Part shown: positions 10,890-16,824 of the stretch, piece after piece | Position numbering within the stretch: position 1 is the first letter of the stretch | Layout of the letters: every line of letters begins with the position of its first letter | NCBI GenBank assembly: GCA_036940085.1 | Contig: JALLBK010001268.1 | Coordinates: 1 to 16,824 of the forward strand | Direction: 5' to 3' | DNA: 16,824 bases | Origin: Discostella pseudostelligera | Taxonomy: Eukaryota > Bacillariophyta > Thalassiosirophyceae > Thalassiosirales > Thalassiosiraceae | Notes under the pieces: model-generated | The model's input: only the letters and a program-made list of their open reading frames with translations | Told to the model about the DNA's origin: nothing | Database searches by the model: none | Position numbers and translations under genes: made by a program

Positions 10890-11248
10890 ATTCGAAATTC
10901 GAAATTACTATTCGGAGCAATTGGATTGTGGAAAATAGTGGAAATAAATGAGGGTGAGCACCGGTTGACGGTCAGTCTGACAGTCTCCTGCGACAGACAG
11001 TCTGCATCATGTGCGGCAGACAGACTGAGAATAAATTTTGAAGGGAAGGAAGAAGGGGAAGGAAAAGGTGAGAGAAGAGAAGAAAAGAAGGAAGGGTGTC
11101 ACAAAAGAACACAAAAGCAAGCGAACTTCCCGCCCAAACAGGGGACGACGACGACCAATTCCATTTTTTTGGAGAGGGCCAGCCCGAACACCTCACCCTA
11201 TCGTACCTCACCGCTCATAAAAACAACAATACCATATCGAATAATAAT
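10890..11248. promoter_or_regulatory. Divergent intergenic region between the Cys-rich surface protein and the protease
   Basis: This 359-base stretch has no supported gene and must contain both 5' regions. Visible elements are a direct repeat ttcgaaattcgaaatt close to the minus-strand start, a CCAAT on the minus strand at 10924-10920, the CAGAC/GTCTG cluster listed separately, and a purine-rich gaagg/gaaaag tract at about 11039-11096. The protease frame is open upstream to about 11096, but what it encodes there is basic low complexity, so I treat it as 5'UTR. Confidence 0.55.
10972..11028. promoter_or_regulatory. Cluster of CAGAC/GTCTG elements with inverted symmetry
   Basis: Pentamers GTCTG at 10975-10979 and 11000-11004, and CAGAC at 10994-10998, 11017-11021 and 11021-11025, lie within 57 bases. 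TCAGTCTG (10972-10979) is the reverse complement of CAGACTGA (11021-11028). CAGACAGTCTG (10994-11004) is an odd-centred palindrome, as is TCAGTCTGA (10972-10980). The arrangement could be paired binding sites for a dimeric factor or a stem-loop. The placement is about 85 bases from one start codon and about 220 from the other. Function is inferred from arrangement only. Confidence 0.4.
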
Positions 11249-12981
11249 ATGAAGCTCCATGTACTCCTACTATCGACGGTACCATCCTCTGTCCTTGGCT
11301 ACTTCGCCCAAGCAAATAATGCCCATGTGGAATTCATCTCCCTTTCATCATCATCGGGGGGAGGTGATGTCGACGGCGGCAGCGGTAGTGGCAGTGATGG
11401 TGAAGATGTAGACAACAACAACTTGACGAACGAAGCAGAATGGGAGACACTTCTCCACTCGGCACTTCAAGGGAAGTTAGCTCAATTGAATTATATTCCA
11501 TCGGCCCAAGCTGGCAGTGCAAGGTCAAGTGCGGAGGGTGGAGAGGGGGGTGCTGCCGTGCAGTCGTCATCAAGTGGAACCACCGACAACATCATCATGA
11601 AGTTATTCGAAGAGTGGGCAGTCAAATTTGACAAAGAATACGAATCATTGTCGGAACGTGCAAATAAAATGTTGATTTGGCTCGAAAATCATGGTGAGTT
11701 GCCTCTCTCTCTCTCTCTCTCTCTCTCGCTCTCTCTCTCTTTTGGTCACATGTTCACCGACTGACTGACCACCTCTTTGTTCTTTCTTCACACAAACAGT
11801 CTTTATCGAACAACACAATACCAACGCTAAACAAGGACTATCCTCCTTCTACCTTGGTCATAATGAATATTCCGATATGACGCATGCTGAATTCCGCAAA
11901 TTGATGAAGCTCGGCGAGTTTACTCCTGACTTGGTGAAGAACGGGGAGACTAAGGAACTCAAGAACTTAATGTCTGAGGAACCTTCACCTACTTCCAATC
12001 TACGTGGTCCATCCAGGGAGACACCCACTGCTATCGCTCGCACGCTATTGACATCAGACGCAAACGACGGCGACGACGACGAGGAGGAGTTAGATTGGCA
12101 CAAGAAGGGCCTACTCGGTCCCATCCGCAATCAAGGCATCTGNCGACGACGACGAGGAGGAGTTAGATTGGCACAAGAAGGGCCTACTCGGTCCCATCCG
12201 CAATCAAGGCATCTGCGGCGCTTGCTGGGCCTTTGCTACCATTGGATCCATCGAATCGGCCATGGCCATTGATAAGTATAACAAGATGACACCCGATGAG
12301 CGCACGAAGCTCCATCTTACGAATGATGATTCGGCGGATTTGGGATTGGTCATACCATTGAGTGAACAGAATTTGATCGATTGTGATACTAGATTCGAGA
12401 AGGGATGTGAGGGAGGATTGATGACTACGACATTTGATGAAGAGGAGGTTCATAATGGAATATGCTCCGAGGCGGACTATCCCTACATGGCGACGGACGG
12501 TACCTGCTCCTCAAGCATGTGCACACCCGTGAAAGGTAGCATCGTAAAAGATCACGTGGACATTGCCCCACGCAAGACGAAGGCGCTCGTGGAGGCATTG
12601 AAAGTGAAGCCAGTCACGGCGGCCATGGTCGCGAATGATCCCATGCTTCAATTTTATTCGAGTGGGATATATGATAGTGATTATGGCAAGGTTACGAAGG
12701 AGATGGGTGATCCGGAATGCATGCGTTTGTATGAAGGACAAGATGTCTGCCTTCCCGATATTAATCATGGAGTGCTCGTTGTTGGATATGGTAAGGATGA
12801 GATGGCCACCACGGATAACAATTTGTTCTTCAAGATTAAGAATAGTTGGGGCGATACCTGGGGTGAGGACGGTTACTTGCGCCTGGCTCGGAAGGATACT
12901 GACCCGACGGATCCATTGACTAATTGGGGAGAGTGTGGAATATTGACTATGCTCTCGTACCCTGTCATGGAAACATTGTAA
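11249..12981 (+). CDS. Papain-family (C1A) cysteine protease with inhibitor propeptide; disrupted by an assembly duplication
   Basis: Exons are 11249-11693 and 11800-12981, with a 106-base GT-AG intron. A 73-base excess (12143-12215) shifts the frame, so the apparent product stops early. Without it the gene would encode 517 residues (numbering below). MKLHVLLLSTVPSSVLGYFAQA looks like a signal peptide and supports this start. Residues 25-115 are acidic and Ser/Gly-rich. An I29 inhibitor prodomain follows at about 119-182, with an ERFNIN-like helix (ERANKMLIWLEN...VFIEQHN) and HNEYSDMTHAEF where cathepsins have NQFADLTNEEF. An acidic linker (DGDDDEEE) precedes the mature enzyme at about 246. 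Catalytic residues are present: Gln260 (RNQG), Cys266 (GACWAF), His447 (INHGVLVVGYG) and Asn472 (KNSWGDTWGEDGY), along with SEQNLIDC and GCEGGLM. The mature part (about 270 residues) is longer than the usual 215-220, with insertions before SEQNL and before the His. Likely role: a vacuolar or secreted endopeptidase made as a zymogen. Confidence 0.9.
11703..11740 (+). repeat. (CT)n microsatellite in the protease intron
   Basis: The tract is an almost pure CT run with one interruption at 11728. It lies ten bases after the donor splice site of the 106-base intron. It is pyrimidine-rich but far from the acceptor (11798-11799), so it is not the polypyrimidine tract itself. Confidence 0.9.
12071..12215. 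repeat. 72-base perfect direct repeat around a single N (likely assembly artefact)
   Basis: Positions 12071-12142 and 12144-12215 are identical base for base, and position 12143 is the only N in the window. The repeat lies inside the protease coding region and ends just before the catalytic Cys. Its 73-base surplus breaks the reading frame, while a single copy leaves the frame intact and gives a continuous papain-type active-site block (RNQG followed by the CGACWAF segment). This is the expected footprint of two contigs whose overlapping ends were scaffolded without merging. A true recent duplication is very unlikely. Confidence 0.93.
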
Positions 12982-13125
12982 CCTACTGCGCTGTGGATGA
13001 AACGGGAGATTGCTACGGAAGTTAATGTTCAGCCCGCCCACTACCATACTTGTCATCGTGTAAAATTAGATTCATCATGTATGTAGTAACATATGTTCAT
13101 GCCTGATGCCTATTAATTATCTCTA

Positions 13126-14742
13126 TTACGTCGACCAGCGTTTCTTCCACTCGGGTGTACCCTCAATCATGCCCACTTCCTTAGCCTCCATCATTGTCAT
13201 CGCCTTCTCCTTCGCTAACCAACCCATGCGATCATTCGACGACATTGTTTGCAACTGTTGCATCTTCTCGACACCATCTTGCAATCGATCCGACGCCGAT
13301 GAGGACGATTGAGACAATGCTCTTACGTTAATATTCGACCACTCTTCCGTTTCGGCACCATACCCAAAGAACTTGTCGGTATGCAATAACTTGCCCGTCT
13401 GCAATGGCCACTCTCCATCTTCCTTCAGACCCAAAAGCTCAGCAAAGTCATTTACGCATGCATCCCTCGTGGCCTTATGATCTTTCCCACCACTAATCTT
13501 CTTTGTGGAATACAATTTCACCATGGATTTGACAGCCCAATAATCGGCAAGCAAGGGTGGCTTCCCACCGGTGAGTGATGAAACAAGGAAGGACATGGCC
13601 ACATCTTCACATTCCAAATTTTGGGCCACATAGGTGTATATGGAACGGGGCAATGCCATGATGTATAAGTCGAGATAATCGCGATGGATGAAGGAAGCGC
13701 GTGGCAATGTGATGGAATATCGATTAGACGATTCGGTTGTGGACATGTACCCATACTTCCATTTCAACTTGTTGTCACCATTATTGTTGGTATTTGCTTC
13801 ACCTTCGTCATTATTGGCAACCACCACAACATGTGTGCGTGCATCAAAGCCCACCATTCGATCGGGATGGCGTGTCCATCGAAGAAATGCCGCATCCAAT
13901 GCCACACATGGCCGTAGTACATCATCATCCAGACTTAATATCCCCAAGGTCGGCGTATCCAATAACACCTTGAACCGTTCATTTAATGAATTGATGACAT
14001 GTTTCTCAACCTTGACCTTGCCACTGACATGATGAACAATCTCATCTGGAGGTTCATTGGCAGCATCGCACCATATCACATGTATTTGTGCCACACCCTC
14101 ACACATGGCATGATGATTGACGCTTAGTAGTAATTGTTCATTGCGTTGCCATGTATTGATACGTATTGTGTATTGCAATGTGTCAATGGAATGGACAGTG
14201 ATGGGGGTTAGAGCGTGAGCGTGGGCCTCGAGTAATGTCATTTTCGTCTCCTGATCTTCCATTGCTAAGATTGGCATGCCATTTTTCTCCAGCACGGCAG
14301 CACCATTATTACCACCGATGTCATTATTAGAATTGTGAACCACAAATACTCTATATAGAAAGACATGCAATGCAATCACAAGGGATGTCGCACAGGCTGC
14401 AAATGCCGTGAGCCAAACGCGCTTGGCAATTCTGGATCCTCGACTGACGCGATATTTACCACCAACACCGCCATGATGCCGTTTGTTTTTGCCTGGCGAC
14501 GTCGACTCAATATTTCCCGCCCCCTCGGCACTTCGAGCACGTCGGTGATGCAGCCTGGTATCTTTGAAAGGTAAATCTGTTGTCGAGGTGGCCTCGTTCC
14601 ACAAAGTTTGGAGGAGAGATCGCTGCCGCTCTTCGTCGTCGCCATTGCCATTGTTGCCCAACTCGTCGGGTGAAGCTCGAGCGCTGTCATTATTTTCTAT
14701 TTGCATTTTCAAAGCCACGACGTCATGAAATGAAGCTGACAT
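13126..14742 (-). CDS. Type II membrane glycosyltransferase, family GT64 (exostosin C-terminal type)
   Basis: This is a single-exon gene of 538 residues. Residues 1-105 are polar, with basic patches near the membrane (RHH, RGSRIAKR). One transmembrane helix lies at about 109-135, as in a Golgi type II enzyme. The catalytic domain spans about 190-445. YTIRINTWQRNEQLLLSV matches the opening beta-strand and NR-type motif of GT64. LSLDDDV (Asp272-274) is the metal/UDP-sugar binding DxD equivalent. HPDRMVGFDARTH and YSITLPRASFIHRDYLDLY follow in family order, and ECEDVAMSFLVSSLTG (378-392) matches the NCDDIAMNFLV region of exostosins. The GT47 half of animal EXT proteins is absent, as in plant GT64-only enzymes. 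Known GT64 members transfer GlcNAc or related sugars from UDP-sugars; the acceptor here is unknown. The C-terminal 90 residues are charged and not part of the family core. It converges with the protease gene, with 144 bases between stops. Confidence 0.87.
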   Translation of the reverse strand: MSASFHDVVALKMQIENNDSARASPDELGNNGNGDDEERQRSLLQTLWNEATSTTDLPFKDTRLHHRRARSAEGAGNIESTSPGKNKRHHGGVGGKYRVSRGSRIAKRVWLTAFAACATSLVIALHVFLYRVFVVHNSNNDIGGNNGAAVLEKNGMPILAMEDQETKMTLLEAHAHALTPITVHSIDTLQYTIRINTWQRNEQLLLSVNHHAMCEGVAQIHVIWCDAANEPPDEIVHHVSGKVKVEKHVINSLNERFKVLLDTPTLGILSLDDDVLRPCVALDAAFLRWTRHPDRMVGFDARTHVVVVANNDEGEANTNNNGDNKLKWKYGYMSTTESSNRYSITLPRASFIHRDYLDLYIMALPRSIYTYVAQNLECEDVAMSFLVSSLTGGKPPLLADYWAVKSMVKLYSTKKISGGKDHKATRDACVNDFAELLGLKEDGEWPLQTGKLLHTDKFFGYGAETEEWSNINVRALSQSSSSASDRLQDGVEKMQQLQTMSSNDRMGWLAKEKAMTMMEAKEVGMIEGTPEWKKRWST

Positions 14743-14905
14743 TTGTACTATGCATGCGTAGGTCTCTTCTGGGGCTAATGACTGATGATAGCTGAAACTG
14801 CTCTGCCGTAGTCGTAGTCATTGCGGCGGCGGCGGCCATGGTCATGATCATGATCGTCGTCGATCGTGTCGTCGTTCGAGGTCGTCGTTGTCGTTGGCAA
14901 AGAGA

Positions 14906-15111
14906 GGCGAAAATGGCGGGAAGACGAGCGAGCGATAATGATGCGCGAAAAAAAATAATGGCGGGAAGAAGCCTGCCAGCTGCCAGTAAGTATTGCGGGA
15001 AACTCAAAGATACGGCGATGGCGGGAAATCGAAAGATACGAAAGATGATATGGCGGGAAATCGAGAGATACGAAAGATGATATGGCGGGAAATCGAAAGA
15101 TATGGCGGGAA
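14906..15111 (+). promoter_or_regulatory. Cluster of E2F/DP-type motifs
   Basis: GGCGGGAA or GCGGGAAA (reverse complement TTCCCGCC / TTTCCCGC, the classical E2F site) begins at 14915, 14960, 14995, 15020, 15052, 15084 and 15104, all in one orientation. Weaker relatives are GCGCGAAA at 14943 and GGCGAAAA at 14906. Spacings are 45, 35, 25, 32, 32 and 20 bases. E2F-DP factors drive S-phase genes in animals and plants and are found in algae. Binding here is inferred from motif density. The nearest start codon is that of the GT64 gene, about 165 bases away. Confidence 0.55.
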
Positions 15112-15112
15112 G
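15018..15112 (+). repeat. 32-base tandem repeat carrying the ggcgggaaa motif
   Basis: Units begin at about 15018, 15050 and 15082, with a final partial unit at about 15102. Each opens with atggcgggaaatcga and continues with gagatacgaaagatga or a one-base variant. The third unit is cut to 20 bases. A more diverged relative (gcgggaaactcaaagatacgg) lies just upstream at 14995-15015, so the array has grown from a pre-existing motif. Confidence 0.8.
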
Positions 15113-15246
15113 GTTCACCGCCGCTTGTCGGCCCGTGGTCCGGGTCCGTCGGCTCTCGACCATGAACAACGAACACCACATCATCACTAGTACTGCTACT
15201 TCTGCTAACTGTACTACTGCTTCTACGATCGGACAAGGTCAAGCAA

Positions 15247-15659
15247 TCAAATCAATTTACTACCGGAGCCATGGAACGCATTCTTACTAGCAACACGTTT
15301 GCAGAGATCCCTTTGGGGTGCTTCGTCGCTGTAGCTGCAGACAGCGTTTGGATCGAAGTCGAAGGAGCAGGCGGCGTCATCGGCGTCGCCACTTCTTGCT
15401 GCACTGCCGCGCTGCTTAATGTTGATGATCAGTTCGTAGGCGGTTTTGAACATCATCTCGATACAACAACGAGGAAAGAATCATGCAGATGCTGGGTGTG
15501 CTGCGCTACGCGGAATTTTGCAAGAGATCCGAACACCCACCATGACGAGAAGCCGACAACCAGAATGCCAATCCAAAATAAATGCGAACATCTAGCAGGC
15601 TCGGAAATAATCATGTGAAAAGGGAGTGGCATAATATTATCACAATCTGCACCGACCAC
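15247..15659 (-). other. Unresolved coding potential, minus strand favoured slightly
   Basis: Two overlapping minus-strand frames are open. 15659-15453 has a hydrophobic stretch, HLFWIGILVVGFSSWWVFG, that could be a membrane segment. 15456-15247 encodes MMFKTAYELIINIKQ followed by a Cys-containing tail with C-x9-C and C-x11-C spacing; its third codon positions lean to C, as in coding DNA. A weak GTGTTC donor at 15536 and an AG at 15458-15457 could join them in frame by an 80-base intron. Against this, the plus strand is also open from 15271 to 15618 (115 residues), with a good CCATGG start context. Neither product is recognisable. At most one is real, and possibly none. Confidence 0.25.
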
Positions 15660-15699
15660 ACTCCATCGTTAGGAGACGAGAATATTGGGAACAATTACA

Positions 15700-16577
15700 A
15701 TGATGGTCGAATCTTCGTTCGCAGCTACTTTATTCATCCTCATGCAATTGATGAGTTTGATGGCCGCTGCCGTCAGCCAAGTTCAGGTCGCAAATGGAGA
15801 ATGCATCTGCTCTCCCCGTCAATTCATGTTCCGACTGGATTTTTCCGGAATTTGTCCCCCATTGCCGCATGTCTTTGGAGCAGGCGTTTGGGACTACACC
15901 TGCTACATGGGAGAGAAACCAGACGGTAAATTTTTTGTTGACTCCTCTACCTCGTCTACTACTACGCCCTCAAGGTCAATTCGACAACGCACGCAGGATG
16001 GCATATTCCAGTCATACAACTCCACAGCTCCAACTTCCGAAGTATTGTCACCAACCGAAGCGGAATGGATTTCCAGCAACTTCGATGTTGGAGAACGAGA
16101 CCCTACACCAGTCGTCATTTATTCTATCCAAATCATCGAATATGATACCTCATCCAATACCGTTCATATTGACGATACTCATTGGAATGTCGAATTTCAG
16201 AGTGGTGATGTTTTCTGCTACACTTCATTTAGCGAAGTTGACTCTACCGTCATTATCGGGGGGATGCAGATGGTATTGCGTGGAAGGAATGCCGACTCCG
16301 ATCTGGTTATGAATGCCTTTACTATAACGTACACTAATGATTGCGGCGTACCGACGTTCCAAGATGGGGATGCAATTGGCTGGGTCGTCTTTGTGAGTTC
16401 CCCTTTTGACTGGTTTACTTCTTTGGGTGTGTGTACCTCTTTTCCTAATCCTTGTATCAGGAGAAACTTGTGCCAGCTTCCGAGGAGACATGTCATGGAT
16501 TGGTTCGCCCTTCCTCCAGCCCAACAAACTCGAAGTCTGCAAAGACTGCCAAGCCCACCTCCTTTTGTGAGTTATAG
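15700..16577 (+). CDS. Secreted protein of a diatom-type Cys-x-Cys-Ser-Pro family, one intron
   Basis: I take the first ATG at 15700 (Met2 at 15703 is an alternative); the open frame extends further upstream but without an ATG. The N-terminus (SSFAATLFILMQLMSLMAAAVS) is a clear signal peptide. Next comes CICSPRQFMFRLDFSGICPP, resembling a secreted family that I associate with diatom genomes (CxCSP then FxLDFS). This is a recollection, not a search, and no function is known to me. The middle is a Ser/Thr-rich stretch and a beta-rich domain (VVIYSIQIIEYD, GDVFCYTSF, ALTITYTN-like, DGDAIGWVVF). A GT-AG intron at 16393-16460 (68 bases, donor GTGAGT) is supported because splicing gives GWVVF joined to EKLVPASEETC, while read-through gives unlike sequence. 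Exons 15700-16392 and 16461-16577 give 269 residues. A second near-identical donor, ttttgtgagtt, at 16567 may begin another intron, so the 3' end is uncertain. Confidence 0.65.
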
Positions 16578-16824
16578 CTTTCACGCCTCGACGTTCTACT
16601 TCCGGATGATATTGTGTCAAGTCTGAAGGAATAGAACTAGCAGATTAACAAAGACGCGCACTCTCGAGAAATAATAGGACCACTTTAGTTTTAGAAATCA
16701 ATACATTTTTACTTTCGTTTTTGTTGCATCACTGAACCTACTCAAGCTAAGCTATAACTGTACAAATATTAACCCCCGATAATACAATGGTCCATCAACA
16801 GACACATGAGATATTCATCCGAAG
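16578..16824. other. 3' flank of the last gene; nothing definite
   Basis: The stretch is AT-rich, with ataatagg, tttagttttagaaat and tttttactttcgttttt runs. It probably holds the 3'UTR of the secreted-protein gene, or a further short exon if the donor at 16567 is used (an AG at 16620-16621 would give a stop at 16624-16626). No other gene is seen. Confidence 0.35.

Larger units (their letters stand above)
14743..15246. promoter_or_regulatory. Promoter-like region upstream of the GT64 gene, without a supported gene
   Basis: Frames open here on both strands encode only simple repeats (Asp/His, Arg and Thr runs from cga/gat-rich DNA, and repeated translations of the ggcggg units), so I do not call a gene. 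The region has a (gtc/cga)-rich stretch at about 14823-14895, the E2F-like cluster at 14906-15111, and a CT/AC-rich stretch at about 15170-15235. It is expected to contain the 5'UTR and promoter of the minus-strand glycosyltransferase, and possibly a second start region facing right. Confidence 0.5.

Noticed and set aside
12071..12215. A real internal duplication in the protease
   Set aside because: Perfect identity, a lone N between the copies and loss of frame all point to an assembly join. A genuine duplication would be unlikely to coincide with the only N in the window.
12511..13056. 181-codon minus-strand frame over the protease
   Set aside because: It is antisense to a region with clear catalytic His and Asn motifs and resembles no family.
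14723..15242. Minus-strand frames of 154 and 155 codons upstream of the GT64 gene
   Set aside because: The products are translations of the ggcggg tandem repeat and of gat/cga-rich DNA (FRFPAI, DHDHDH and Arg runs). Two frames being open at once suggests repeat composition and not selection.
1..16824. Transposon, CRISPR array, tRNA or rRNA genes
   Set aside because: No reverse transcriptase, integrase or transposase motifs, no evenly spaced repeats with unique spacers, and no tRNA- or rRNA-like sequence was noticed. The tRNA check was by eye only.

Overview
The window is eukaryotic nuclear DNA, most likely from a centric, Thalassiosira-type diatom. The reasons are short GT-AG introns of 68-108 bases, compact genes on both strands, secreted proteins rich in Ser, Thr and acidic residues, and a final gene whose N-terminal Cys-x-Cys-Ser-Pro and Phe-x-Leu-Asp-Phe-Ser region resembles a secreted family that I associate with diatoms. 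No bacterial operon, phage, transposase, CRISPR array, rRNA or tRNA was recognised.

Layout: (1) 1-476 is 5' flank. (2) 477-8997 (+) is a six-exon gene for a protein of about 2,690 residues that reads as SZT2, the large scaffold of the KICSTOR complex in amino-acid control of TORC1. All five intron junctions can be placed by reading-frame continuity. (3) 9027-9964 holds three degenerate tandem copies of the 3' end of that gene. (4) 10056-10889 (-) encodes a Cys-rich, probably GPI-anchored surface protein. (5) 10890-11248 is a divergent promoter region with a cluster of CAGAC/GTCTG elements. (6) 11249-12981 (+) is a secreted papain-family (C1A) protease with one intron. It is broken in this assembly by a 72-base perfect duplication around a single N at 12143, which looks like unmerged contig ends. 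(7) 13126-14742 (-) is a type II membrane glycosyltransferase of family GT64 (exostosin C-terminal type). (8) 14743-15699 is a promoter-like region with seven same-strand GGCGGGAA or GCGGGAAA motifs (E2F/DP-like), partly carried on a 32-base tandem repeat. It also holds weak, opposed ORFs at 15247-15659. (9) 15700-16577 (+) is a secreted protein with one intron and a possible alternative 3' end.

The genes do not form a pathway. SZT2 is a cytosolic/lysosomal signalling scaffold. The GPI-type protein, the protease and the last gene are secretory-pathway products, and the GT64 enzyme would act in the Golgi/ER lumen on exported glycans. The strongest points for follow-up are the decayed array of SZT2 3'-end copies, the E2F-like motif cluster, and the assembly error that would make automatic annotation miss or split the protease.
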